NCBI GenBank assembly: GCA_947177735.1
Contig: CAMWVP010000002.1
Span: 1 to 64,000 of the forward strand
Direction of reading: 5' to 3'
Source: an uncultured Clostridia bacterium
GTDB lineage: Bacteria > Bacillota > Clostridia > Oscillospirales > Ruminococcaceae
Length of the DNA stretch: 64,000 bases
The position numbers and the translations under genes were made by a program. Below the pieces are notes generated by a model, which was given only the letters and a program-made list of their open reading frames with translations, was not told where the DNA came from and searched no databases. Below, in pieces: positions 9,613 through 17,892 of this stretch; the stretch's first letter is position 1, and the number at the start of each line of letters is the position of its first letter.

Positions 9613-10839
9613 ATGGGAAAGCTAAAATCCGTTCTGATAGGCGCAGCGGCGGTCTGCTGCCCGTTTCTGATAGGGACAAGCACGGATATCGGCGCGGTAT
9701 TGCGTGCTGCCGCCTACTGCTCGGCGGGAGTATATGAACCGTTAAGCGGCATATTGCCCGGCGGCGAACCTTCAAGCAACAATCTGCCAAACAGCGAACC
9801 GCCAAGCAGCTATCTGCAAGGCAGCAATCTGCCGGATGACGAACCGCCGAAAAGCACGTCCGACACGCAGGTCAGCGCGCTGCCGCAAAGCTCGACCGTA
9901 ACGGGCAACGCGGAGGTGCAGCCGCCCGACGCTCCGACCGTCGACGAGCCGCCCGTAAAGCTCGGCAGAGTGATAACGCTTAACCGTCCCGAGAGCACTG
10001 ACGACACCGACTACACTCAATTTACCGCCGACAGCGGCGACATATGGCGGTACAATTTCGGAAAATCGAAGTCGACCGAGTACATAACCCTCCGCAGCGG
10101 CGCACAGGTGCGCAACTGCACGGACGTAACGGCAAGCGAGCTGTTAGAAGCCTCAAAGACGCCGCCCGATCTGGGAGAGATCGACAGCGAACAGCCCACC
10201 GTGCTCATCTATCACACCCACACCAGCGAAAGCTTCCTGCCCTACGGCGAGCATTTTGACGCGGATTATCCGCTGCGTTCGGGCGACCCCGAGCGGAATA
10301 TGACCGCGGTCGGCGACGCTATCTGCGAGAGCCTGTCGAGGCGCGGGATAGCCTCCGTCCACGACTGCACGGTCTACGACGACCCGATGTTCACGGGGGC
10401 GTACTACCGCTCCGCGGACGGTATGCTGAAGATACTCGAGAAATACCCGAGCATAAAGATCATACTCGATATCCACCGCGACGGCATCATCAACGACGAC
10501 GGCTCCCTCACCGCGCCCGTCGCCGAGATCGACGGCAAAAACGCCGCGCAGTTTATGATAATCTCGGGCTGCGACGACGGGGATATGGACATGCCCGACT
10601 ATATGGAGAACTTCAAGCTCGCCTGCCTGCTCCAGAATTGCTCCGAAGAGGCTTATCCCGACCTTGCGCGGGCGGTGCTTTTCGACTACCGCAACTACAA
10701 TCAGGGGCTTTCAACGGGCGCTCTGCTCATCGAGGTGGGCAGCCACGGGAACTCCCTTGACGAAGCCGTCTACACGGGCGAGCTGCTCGGTAATATCATT
10801 GCCAATGCGATAGAAAAAAGCGACGCGGCGTCCGAATAA
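9613..10839 (+). CDS. spoIIP: Stage II sporulation protein P
   Basis: A 408-residue peptidoglycan amidase/endopeptidase needed for engulfment during sporulation. ATG 9613 is chosen because AAAAGGAG ends at 9604. There is an N-terminal membrane anchor (residues about 5-22), then a low-complexity Pro/Ser/Glu linker (about 45-110) built from repeated EPPSS-type units. The catalytic SpoIIP domain follows, with VLIYHTHTSESF (His 201, His 203), ILDIHRDG and GALLIEVGSHGNS. It acts with SpoIID and SpoIIM in the mother cell membrane. Its presence indicates an endospore former. Confidence 0.94.
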   Translation: MGKLKSVLIGAAAVCCPFLIGTSTDIGAVLRAAAYCSAGVYEPLSGILPGGEPSSNNLPNSEPPSSYLQGSNLPDDEPPKSTSDTQVSALPQSSTVTGNAEVQPPDAPTVDEPPVKLGRVITLNRPESTDDTDYTQFTADSGDIWRYNFGKSKSTEYITLRSGAQVRNCTDVTASELLEASKTPPDLGEIDSEQPTVLIYHTHTSESFLPYGEHFDADYPLRSGDPERNMTAVGDAICESLSRRGIASVHDCTVYDDPMFTGAYYRSADGMLKILEKYPSIKIILDIHRDGIINDDGSLTAPVAEIDGKNAAQFMIISGCDDGDMDMPDYMENFKLACLLQNCSEEAYPDLARAVLFDYRNYNQGLSTGALLIEVGSHGNSLDEAVYTGELLGNIIANAIEKSDAASE

Positions 10840-11001
10840 AAGGCAATGCCTTTTTTAACCGTTTCATAGAAAATTGCGGTGCCAAGCGTTTTCGCTCGAC
10901 ATCGCAATACTTCTATACCGCCCGTCCCCTAAAAGCAATGCCTTTTTAGCCGTTTCATAGATAATTGCGGTGTCAAGCGTTTTCGCTCGACACCGCGGCT
11001 T
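10840..11001. repeat. Tandem hairpin repeat (two units)
   Basis: Two direct units of about 70 bp begin at 10841 and 10934. Each has GGCAATGCCTTTTT or GCAATGCCTTTTT, CCGTTTCATAGA, and then the hairpin GCGGTGTCAAGCG / CGCTCGACACCGC or a near copy. A third copy of the hairpin lies at 40975-41004. The first short palindrome and T run (AAAAGGCAATGCCTTTTTT) directly follows the spoIIP stop codon and could terminate that gene. Confidence 0.75.
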
Positions 11002-11012
11002 ATTTTATGCAA

Positions 11013-12467
11013 TTATTTGTTTTTCAATCTCTCCGCGTTCTTGCGTATCAGCTCGAATGGCAGATCCTCCGTTTTTATCGCGTGGCGGAATTTCGGATAT
11101 ACATACTTGTACCTGATAACGCCGTAGTTTGTGGTAATTTCAACGTTGTAGCCGTTCTCAAACCACAGGAATTTCAGCTCGGAATATGTCACGCCCGTGA
11201 CCTCATTATAGCAGATATGCTGCTCGGGCTCATTTTTCGCGGTGACTACAAACTCTCTGCCGTCGGCTCTGTAGCTGTATTCCCTGCCCTGACGTATGCA
11301 TTTGATTATGACTATCGCGATTGACAGCAAAATTATCACCGGAACCACCAGTACGAGAGCTATCAATCCTGCGACAATCATTGTGCTGATCAACATGACC
11401 GTAAAAAACACAGCCCCCACCAACAGCGCCAACACAATAACCCACAGCAGCGCCGCCGTCTTTTTCGGCAGCGGAACATTAAACGTTCCGCGCCCCTGTA
11501 TGTCGTCAAGGGAGCGCGACATGCCGAAGTCGTCGGTGTAGGTCTCCGCCGCGGCTGTGATCTTACCATCCTTGCTGACAGCGGGCATATCGGACGCGTA
11601 GCCTCTCACCGTAGGCGAGACCTTTTCCATCACCTTTGAAACGTCATAGCCGCCCTCTATGCCCTCCCGGATAACGGGGGCGTTTTCCGCACCCGCTTCC
11701 TGCCCGGCATTGTATGCCCGAACAGCGCTCGCGCTGTTCTTGTCGTCCTTGCCAAGGCTCACACCGGACATATCTGCATCATTACCGCACAACTCCGCCA
11801 TACGGTCGAACACGCTCTTTTTGCTCTCCCGTGCCTTGACAATATCCTCGGCGAAGATAGGCTTTCTGCTGTCGCCGACAGCGTTCCTGCCCTCGTTCAT
11901 GGCGCGCTCGTTATATTTCGCGTCGTGCGCCATCTCGGCACGCTCGCGGATGATATTGAACGGAGTACTTTTCTCCGAAACATACAATTCGGAAACTATT
12001 GAGAAATTCTCCTCCGCACCGTTAATTTTGATCGTAACATCATAGCCGATGACCTTGCCGAGCGACGTGCGCGGAATAAAGTGAACAGCCTGAACGTCAT
12101 CGTAATAAAACGTGTGAACGTCGCCGCCATATGTCAGAATAAACTTTTCTTCGTCGGCGGTGTACTTGCAGCTGAAGCCGCTCGATAAGGTGCGAATTCC
12201 GAGTAAGACGACGAATATCGTCAGCACCACCGTAAACACCATGATAAAGCCTTGGACGAGCGCCGTAAACATATCACCTCTGGGCAGTCCGATAGCTTCC
12301 CCCAATCCTACCAACGCCACAAACACGACAACGTCAATGAGTATTCCCGCGGCGATAAGCAGCGCCACAAAGATATGAGCGCCCTTATACGGAGCCTTGA
12401 ACTCGCCGCTCTCGCTGAACCCGAAACGTCTGCGGTCGTTGGGGTTCGTATAATTCTTGACGGCCAT
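11013..12467 (-). CDS. Membrane protein with duplicated PH-like domains, paralogue 1
   Basis: A 484-residue protein starting at ATG 12467 after AAAAGGAG. Order: short polar N terminus (NYTNPNDRRRFGFSESGEFK), two membrane segments (about residues 33-105), a beta-rich domain with YTADEEKFILTYGG and FYYDDVQAVHFIPR, a long polar linker, two more membrane segments, and a second beta-rich domain with YRADGREFVVT and ICYNEVTGVTYSELKFLWF. The two beta domains resemble each other and bacterial PH-like domains, suggesting an internal duplication. It is a close paralogue of the next gene upstream. No function is recognised. Confidence 0.82.
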   Translation of the reverse strand: MAVKNYTNPNDRRRFGFSESGEFKAPYKGAHIFVALLIAAGILIDVVVFVALVGLGEAIGLPRGDMFTALVQGFIMVFTVVLTIFVVLLGIRTLSSGFSCKYTADEEKFILTYGGDVHTFYYDDVQAVHFIPRTSLGKVIGYDVTIKINGAEENFSIVSELYVSEKSTPFNIIRERAEMAHDAKYNERAMNEGRNAVGDSRKPIFAEDIVKARESKKSVFDRMAELCGNDADMSGVSLGKDDKNSASAVRAYNAGQEAGAENAPVIREGIEGGYDVSKVMEKVSPTVRGYASDMPAVSKDGKITAAAETYTDDFGMSRSLDDIQGRGTFNVPLPKKTAALLWVIVLALLVGAVFFTVMLISTMIVAGLIALVLVVPVIILLSIAIVIIKCIRQGREYSYRADGREFVVTAKNEPEQHICYNEVTGVTYSELKFLWFENGYNVEITTNYGVIRYKYVYPKFRHAIKTEDLPFELIRKNAERLKNK

Positions 12468-12504
12468 TGTAACTCTCCTTTTGGATATGCGAACAGTTAA
12501 ACGA

Positions 12505-12533
12505 CGTTTTCCCCGCATCCGACGGGGAAAACG
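12505..12533. repeat. GC-rich hairpin between paralogues
   Basis: An 11-bp perfect stem CGTTTTCCCCG / CGGGGAAAACG with a 7-base loop, downstream of the second paralogue and upstream of the first. No T run follows, so it may be an RNA stability element rather than a terminator. Confidence 0.55.
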
Positions 12534-12555
12534 CGATTTATTCAATATTTTGCGG

Positions 12556-14022
12556 CTATTTGTTTTTCAGCCTTTCAACGTTCTTGCGTATCAGCTCAAA
12601 CGGCAAGTCCTCGGTTTTCATATCACGCCGGAATTTCGGGTATACAAAATTATATTTGATAACGCCGTATTTTGTGGTTATCTCGACCTTGTAACCGTTG
12701 TCGATCCACAAGAATTTCAATTTGGAATAGGTCACGCCCGCGACATCATTATAATAGATATGCTCATCGGGCTTCTTCTTTTCCGAAACGACAAACTCTC
12801 TGCCGTTGGCTTTGTAGCTAATCTTCTTGCCATGTCGGATGTACCTTATTATTATGAGCGCTGCCGTCAGAGTGAGCAATGCCGCCGCACCGCCGATAAT
12901 TGCGGTAACAACGTCGGCACTCGGATTGATAAGCAAGGTTTGTACGATAAAAACAGCCGTAAGACACGTCCATGCAAGGAATATCCCCGCAAAGATCCCA
13001 AGAACAACGGCAGTTTTTTTCGGCGCCGCAACATGAAATGTACCGTAACCCTGCACGTCGTCAAGCGAAAACCGTTTGCCGTCTTCGGCAATGTAAGTAT
13101 CGTTGACCGAAACCACCCTGCCGTCCTTTCCGATTGTAGGCATATCCGCGGCATATCCGCCCGCTGTAGGCGAAACCTTTTCCATTACCTTTGAAACGTC
13201 GTAGCCGCCCTCGATGCCCTCCGGGATAACGGGAGCGTTTTTCGCGCGCGCCTCCTGCTCGGCTTTGTAGGCGCGAACGGCGCGTGCGCTGTTCTTGTCG
13301 TCATTGCCGAGGCTCACACCGGGCATTTCCGCGTCCTTGCCGAGCAGCTCCGCCATACGGTCGAACACGTCCTTTTTGCCCGCCTGCGCCTTAGCAATAT
13401 CCTCGGCGAAGATAGGCTTGTTGCTGTCGCCGACGGAGTTCCTGCCCTCTAGCATAATGCGTTCGTTGTTTTGCGCGTTCCGTACTATTTCGGCGCGCTC
13501 GCGAATGATATTGAACGGAGTGCTTTTCTCCGAAATGTACGAGTCGGAAACTATCGAGAAATATCGATCTTCGCCCTTTATCCTGATCGTAACGTCATAG
13601 CCGCTGACCTTGCCGAGCGACGAACGCGGGATAAAATGAACGGTCTGAACGTCCTTGTAATAAAACGTGTGAACGTCGCCGCCGTATGTCAGAATAAATT
13701 TTTCATCGTTTGCAGTGTACCTGCATTTAAAACCGCTTGTTACGGCACGCACTGCGATGGATATGAAAATTATTGTCAGTATGACCACGATCAGCATAAC
13801 CACGCCTTGAGCGAGCGTCACAAACATTTCCCCCTCGGTCACCTGTAAACTGTCGCCCAATTTTATTAACGCCACAAGCGCGAGCACATCAATCAGTATT
13901 CCCGCGCAAATAATCAGTACCGCAAAGATAGGAGCGCCCTTGTAGGGAGCCTTGAACTCTCCGCTCTCGCTGAATCCGAAGCGGCCACGGTCGTTGGGGT
14001 TTATATAATTCCTGCCGGTCAT
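12556..14022 (-). CDS. Membrane protein with duplicated PH-like domains, paralogue 2
   Basis: A 488-residue protein with the same architecture as its neighbour: polar N terminus (NYINPNDRGRFGF), two membrane helices, PH-like domain (YTANDEKFILTYGGDVHTFY), linker rich in DVSKVMEKVSPTA-type sequence, two membrane helices, second PH-like domain. Large blocks are identical between the two, so they arose by a tandem duplication of about 1.5 kb. It starts at ATG 14022 after AAAGGAGATG. A role at the membrane is likely; nothing more specific can be said. Confidence 0.82.
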   Translation of the reverse strand: MTGRNYINPNDRGRFGFSESGEFKAPYKGAPIFAVLIICAGILIDVLALVALIKLGDSLQVTEGEMFVTLAQGVVMLIVVILTIIFISIAVRAVTSGFKCRYTANDEKFILTYGGDVHTFYYKDVQTVHFIPRSSLGKVSGYDVTIRIKGEDRYFSIVSDSYISEKSTPFNIIRERAEIVRNAQNNERIMLEGRNSVGDSNKPIFAEDIAKAQAGKKDVFDRMAELLGKDAEMPGVSLGNDDKNSARAVRAYKAEQEARAKNAPVIPEGIEGGYDVSKVMEKVSPTAGGYAADMPTIGKDGRVVSVNDTYIAEDGKRFSLDDVQGYGTFHVAAPKKTAVVLGIFAGIFLAWTCLTAVFIVQTLLINPSADVVTAIIGGAAALLTLTAALIIIRYIRHGKKISYKANGREFVVSEKKKPDEHIYYNDVAGVTYSKLKFLWIDNGYKVEITTKYGVIKYNFVYPKFRRDMKTEDLPFELIRKNVERLKNK

Positions 14023-14118
14023 TCCGACATCTCCTTTCGGATATATGTGATAAATTTTGGGAACGGCGTGCCGCCGTTACAGCTCCCGATTTACAGTAAA
14101 GCCGTGTACACGTTTACC

Positions 14119-14222
14119 TATGGAAGCGCTGATCTAATCCGTTTTTCATTTTTCGAGACACGGTTTTATTGGCTTTTCCACGCCGGAGGCGGGGAAAAGC
14201 CATTTAATCAGTGATTCCCTAT
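14119..14222. repeat. Foldback element family 1, copy b
   Basis: 104 bp, with left end GGAAGCGCTGATCTAATCCG and right end (reverse complement) GGAATCACTGATTAAATGG. It has the family's core, GAGACACGGTTTTATTGGC and a GC hairpin around CGCCGGAGGCG. It lies between the paralogue-2 start and the antiporter promoter. The rest of 14023-14371 holds only that promoter and AT-rich sequence. Confidence 0.85.
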
Positions 14223-14310
14223 ATTAAGTATACCACACGTCAATTAAACTGTCAATATAAAATAACCAAAAAAATCCCACGAATCGTACAAAAATTGTGA
14301 AAAAAAGGCA

Positions 14311-14339
14311 TTGCATAAATTTCACAAAAATAATATAAT
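14311..14339 (+). promoter_or_regulatory. Promoter of the antiporter gene
   Basis: TTGCAT (14311-14316) and TATAAT (14334-14339) with a 17-nt spacer, about 33 nt upstream of the start codon. Confidence 0.75.
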
Positions 14340-14371
14340 AAGTTTGGTAAATAAGACAAGAGGTGTTTTAA

Positions 14372-15613
14372 TTGGAAGCGTATGAATGCTTTAAAGACTT
14401 GGCAATAATCATTATATCCGCTAAGCTTCTCGGGTTGGCAGCTAAGAAGCTGAGGGCTCCGCAGGTCGTCGGACAGATCGCTGCGGGGCTGCTTATAGGT
14501 CCGAGCGTGCTCGGACTGGTCGGACAATCCGACTTTATCGCGGTGCTCGCCGAGATAGGAGTGGTGCTGCTGATGTTCTCGGCGGGCTTGGAGACTAACC
14601 TGCGCGAGCTGGTCAAGACGGGGCCCGTCGCTCTCTCAATTGCCTGCGCGGGCGTGTTCGTACCGCTGGTGCTGGGCTGGGCACTGTACGGATGCTTCTT
14701 CGGATTTGCGCCCGTAGGCTCGGACGAGTTCTTCCGCGGAGTGTTCATAGGCACGATAATGACCGCGACATCGGTCAGCATAACCGTTCAGACCCTCCGC
14801 GAGCTGGGTCATCTCAAAGGCAGGGTCGGCACGATAATCGTCTCCTCGGCGATAATCGACGACGTTATCGGAATCATTGTTCTGACGTTCGTCATCGGCT
14901 TCCGTTCCGCGGACGCAAAGCCCCTTGACGTTGTGATAAAGACGGTGCTGTTCATCGCGTTCAGCTTCGTTATCGGATTTCTCATCTATCTGCTGTTTAA
15001 GTTCCTCGACAAGCGCTCGTTCCACCACCGCCGCATACCGATCTTCGGTCTGGCGCTCTGCTTCGTTATGGCGTACTGCGCCGAGCGGTTCTTCGGCATC
15101 GCTGACATCACGGGCGCTTACGTCGCGGGCATAATCCTGTGCAACCTGCGCGACGCGGAATACATTGCGGGCAAAATGGACATCTCGAGCTATATGCTGT
15201 TCGGTCCCGTATTCTTCGCGTCGATTGGGCTCAAGACCAACTTCGACGGCTTCACTCTCGGGCTGCTGTGGTTCTCGCTGGCGTTCGTGGCGGTAGCCAT
15301 GGCATCTAAGGTAATAGGCTGCGGACTGGCGGCAAAGGCGTGGAGGTTCAACGCCAAGGATTCCCTCAAGTGCGGGGTGGGAATGATGACGCGCGGCGAG
15401 GTCGCGCTGATAGTGGCTCAGAAAGGGCTTGCCGTGGGAATGGTATCGCCCGAGTATTTCACGTCGGTCATACTGCTGATACTGTGCTCGTCGGTAGCTT
15501 CTCCGATAATCCTCAAGCTGCTGTACAAGGGCGAGGATAAGCCCGACCACGTACTTACGACCGGCGAGATGATGGATATCGACGAGACGGACGAAGTGTA
15601 CGCGGAATATTGA
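14372..15613 (+). CDS. Kef-type (CPA2) cation/proton antiporter
   Basis: A 413-residue polytopic membrane protein, starting at TTG 14372 because AAGAGG lies 8 nt upstream and no in-frame ATG precedes the first conserved helix. It has the CPA2 pattern RAPQVVGQIAAGLLIGPSVLG, then VLLMFSAGLETNL and the helix-11 region GMMTRGEVALIVAQKG. It exchanges Na+ or K+ for H+. The C-terminal TrkA-type nucleotide-binding domains of long KefB/KefC proteins are absent, so it is the membrane-only short form. It is a single-gene unit. Confidence 0.93.
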   Translation: MEAYECFKDLAIIIISAKLLGLAAKKLRAPQVVGQIAAGLLIGPSVLGLVGQSDFIAVLAEIGVVLLMFSAGLETNLRELVKTGPVALSIACAGVFVPLVLGWALYGCFFGFAPVGSDEFFRGVFIGTIMTATSVSITVQTLRELGHLKGRVGTIIVSSAIIDDVIGIIVLTFVIGFRSADAKPLDVVIKTVLFIAFSFVIGFLIYLLFKFLDKRSFHHRRIPIFGLALCFVMAYCAERFFGIADITGAYVAGIILCNLRDAEYIAGKMDISSYMLFGPVFFASIGLKTNFDGFTLGLLWFSLAFVAVAMASKVIGCGLAAKAWRFNAKDSLKCGVGMMTRGEVALIVAQKGLAVGMVSPEYFTSVILLILCSSVASPIILKLLYKGEDKPDHVLTTGEMMDIDETDEVYAEY

Positions 15614-15646
15614 GCGCAAAGCGGGAATATATTTTCATTACATAGT

Positions 15647-15811
15647 TAGAACCTATACCAATAGCCCGAAATGCTTGGATTGCAAGCAGATTTTGTCGAT
15701 GTCAAGGAAAAGCTCCTAGGCGTACTGTATGTACGCCTAGGAGCTTTGACGCAGGCAGCGGCGAAATATGCTGCAAGACAAGCGTTGAGCGGTTATTGGT
15801 ACAGGTTCTTA
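15647..15811. repeat. Foldback element family 4
   Basis: 165 bp with terminal inverted repeats TAGAACCTATACCAATAGCC (left) and TAAGAACCTGTACCAATAACC-type (right). Its centre (15709-15747) is a perfect 17-bp stem, AAAGCTCCTAGGCGTAC / GTACGCCTAGGAGCTTT, with loop TGTAT. Between them, further self-complementary stretches pair left and right halves. There is no coding potential. Confidence 0.8.
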
Positions 15812-15905
15812 TGACAAAAATTGGCAGAAAACGATTACTTGCCGTTACTAAGCGGAAAGTATTGCCGGTTAGAAATATTAAAAACGGTGATTTTCGGAAA
15901 TTCCC

Positions 15906-15979
15906 TTGACAATATCAGAGAAATTTGTTATAATATAAAAGGCTCGTTCCGTTCGGTTGAGTGGGGACGGGCTTTTCTT
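15906..15979 (+). promoter_or_regulatory. Promoter and leader hairpin of the lipoprotein gene
   Basis: TTGACA (15906-15911) and TATAAT (15929-15934) are 17 nt apart. The leader then forms GGCTCGTTCC / GGGGACGGGC followed by TTTTCTT (15941-15979), which looks like an intrinsic terminator placed directly after the promoter. It may be an attenuator. The next 180 nt are a foldback element. Confidence 0.75.
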
Positions 15980-16158
15980 AGAGCTTGTTTAGTATCTGTA
16001 GAAGTGCCGGATTTTCGTGTCGGACGACGGCAATTTTTCGCAGATGTACTTTATGTGCGCATTATGCCTTCGGCAAAACGCTCAAGAAAAATTGCCAAAG
16101 TACGGCGCGAAAAGACGGGTGAAGACAGTGCTTCGGAAGATACTAAACAGGCTCTTAA
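15977..16158. repeat. Foldback element family 5
   Basis: About 182 bp with terminal inverted repeats AGCTTGTTTAGTATCT on the left and AGCCTGTTTAGTATCT (reverse complement) on the right. An inner pair, GGCAATTTTTC / GAAAAATTGCC, lies inside. It lies in the leader between the promoter and the start codon of the lipoprotein gene. Confidence 0.75.
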
Positions 16159-16177
16159 CCCGAAAGGAGAACGTTTG

Positions 16178-17722
16178 ATGAACAGGAGATTATGGGGCTG
16201 CGTTATCGCCGCGGCTTTAGTACTCGGAACCGCTACGGGATGTTCCGAAAACAGCGGCAGTCTGCCTGCCGTAAATACCGAAAATCCTGCTTTCGCGTCT
16301 ATTACAAATTCCTCCAAAGATCCAACCTCAAGTTCCTCCAAACCGTCCTCTGACGCTCCCGAAAGCACACTTGACACAAAGGTCGACCCCGCGCTTCAGG
16401 AGACCTTAGACGGATACGAGGACTTTTTCAAGGAATATACCAAATATATTGAGAACTATAAGGCTTCCGACAGTGCTATGCTTCAGGCTTACGCCGCGCA
16501 GAGCGAGGAGATTTCCAAGAAACTGGAGAATTTTGACACCAACGGACTGAACGCCAAAGAGGAAATATATCTTTCCGACGTGAAGTACCGCATAAATAAA
16601 ATGCTCGACAGCGTAAAGGATAAGCTACCGGAATGGAACGATGAGAAGGGCGAATACGAGCTGCCGTTTATGAAGAAGATGCCGGAGAGCTCGAGAACTC
16701 CCGCGTTTTCATCGATGCCGCCGCTGCCGGAGCTTCCCGAACTCCCCGAGCTTCCGGAGCTGCCGTCGTTAGATCAATTGCCTGACGGCTCGTCAAGCAG
16801 CTCGAGCTCGTCTAAAAAACCAAGCTCGTCGAGCAAGCCGAGCTCGTCCAAAAAGCCCGCCGAATCGAGCTCGGGAGGAACTCTTCTCGATAAGCCCGTA
16901 AGCTCGGACGAACCGACCGAGTCTACGACCACGGAGAACTACAGTCTGCCCGAGATCATCGATGTTTCCTCACCCGATACGAGTTCGCTTATCACCGATT
17001 ATACACGCAAATGGGCATACAATCAGCTCAACTCCTCACAAAAAGAAGCCTACGCGCGGCTTTACGAAAGCGCGTCAAACTATCTGGGCAATATAAACAT
17101 CAGCGATCTGAAGCTTAATCAGTCCGATATCGACACCGCATACTGGGCGTTCGACTACGACAACGCTCAGTTCCTGACCCTCGGCAGCGGCTACACCTAC
17201 AGCTACACCAACTCGGGTGAGGTCGTTCAGATGGGCATAGATTACGGCAGAAGTCCCGAAAACGTTCCGTCGTCGGAATTTGAATCGGTAACGCGGTCTG
17301 TTATTAACGAGGCACAGCGAATGGGCAGCGACTATGAATGTCTGAAATACGTTCATGACTGGATAGTCAACAACACCTCGTACATATCGAGCGGTCCCGT
17401 ATCCAAAAGCGAAGCGGACGGTCCCGTCATCTACGGGCAGGCGCTCTGCGAGGGGTACTCAAAGGCGTTTATGTACTTCGCGCAGTCTATGGGCTACGAG
17501 TGCGTTTGCATTTCGGGATACAGCAACGGCGATCATATGTGGAATATGGTCAAGGTCGGCGGGAGCTGGTATCACGTTGACGTGACGTGGGATGACCCGA
17601 TCTCGAGCAGCGGACCGGTGCTCAGACACAATTATTTCCTCGTCAGCGACAGCACCATAAGCAGCGACCACACGATCGACAACTACTTCTCCGTGCCGTC
17701 CGCTCCTTATGACTATCAGTAA
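16178..17722 (+). CDS. Transglutaminase-like surface lipoprotein
   Basis: A 514-residue secreted protein starting at ATG 16178 after AAAGGAG. It has a lipoprotein-type signal (LVLGTATGC, Cys 22), a Ser/Pro/Lys-rich spacer with repeated LPE units and SSSKKPSSS runs (about 180-260), and a C-terminal transglutaminase-core domain. The expected triad is visible: Cys in YGQALCEGYSKAF (about residue 423), His in GDHMWNMV (about 453), Asp in HVDVTWDDP (about 468). Such proteins are usually cell-surface proteases or crosslinking enzymes; which one is unclear. An earlier in-frame start is rejected because the upstream part translates a foldback repeat. Confidence 0.88.
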   Translation: MNRRLWGCVIAAALVLGTATGCSENSGSLPAVNTENPAFASITNSSKDPTSSSSKPSSDAPESTLDTKVDPALQETLDGYEDFFKEYTKYIENYKASDSAMLQAYAAQSEEISKKLENFDTNGLNAKEEIYLSDVKYRINKMLDSVKDKLPEWNDEKGEYELPFMKKMPESSRTPAFSSMPPLPELPELPELPELPSLDQLPDGSSSSSSSSKKPSSSSKPSSSKKPAESSSGGTLLDKPVSSDEPTESTTTENYSLPEIIDVSSPDTSSLITDYTRKWAYNQLNSSQKEAYARLYESASNYLGNINISDLKLNQSDIDTAYWAFDYDNAQFLTLGSGYTYSYTNSGEVVQMGIDYGRSPENVPSSEFESVTRSVINEAQRMGSDYECLKYVHDWIVNNTSYISSGPVSKSEADGPVIYGQALCEGYSKAFMYFAQSMGYECVCISGYSNGDHMWNMVKVGGSWYHVDVTWDDPISSSGPVLRHNYFLVSDSTISSDHTIDNYFSVPSAPYDYQ

Positions 17723-17757
17723 ACCGCGTAATATCGGCATATTCGGGAGGGCAAAAT

Positions 17758-17892
17758 ATGGCTAAACGTTTTGACAAAAATAAAAAAGACAACCGCCTTG
17801 AGCGCACTATCACCAGAAACTGGATCATAGCAGGCGTATCGCTCGCTGCCATTATCGTGCTGTTTTTTATTTCGTCAGGCGGCGCAGGCTGA
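17758..17892 (+). CDS. Small single-pass membrane protein (44 aa)
   Basis: Starts at ATG 17758 behind GGGAGG, 35 nt after the lipoprotein gene. The product MAKRFDKNKKDNRLERTI has a basic N-terminal half (residues 1-20), one hydrophobic segment (WIIAGVSLAAIIVLFFI) and the tail SSGGAG. It is probably co-transcribed with the lipoprotein gene. No family is recognised, but the ribosome binding site, charge pattern and clean transmembrane segment support a real gene. Confidence 0.7.
   Translation: MAKRFDKNKKDNRLERTITRNWIIAGVSLAAIIVLFFISSGGAG

Noticed and set aside
15821-16177. N-terminal extension of the lipoprotein, because the frame stays open upstream
   Set aside because: The extension would translate a promoter and a foldback repeat; a strong ribosome binding site and a lipoprotein signal mark ATG 16178.
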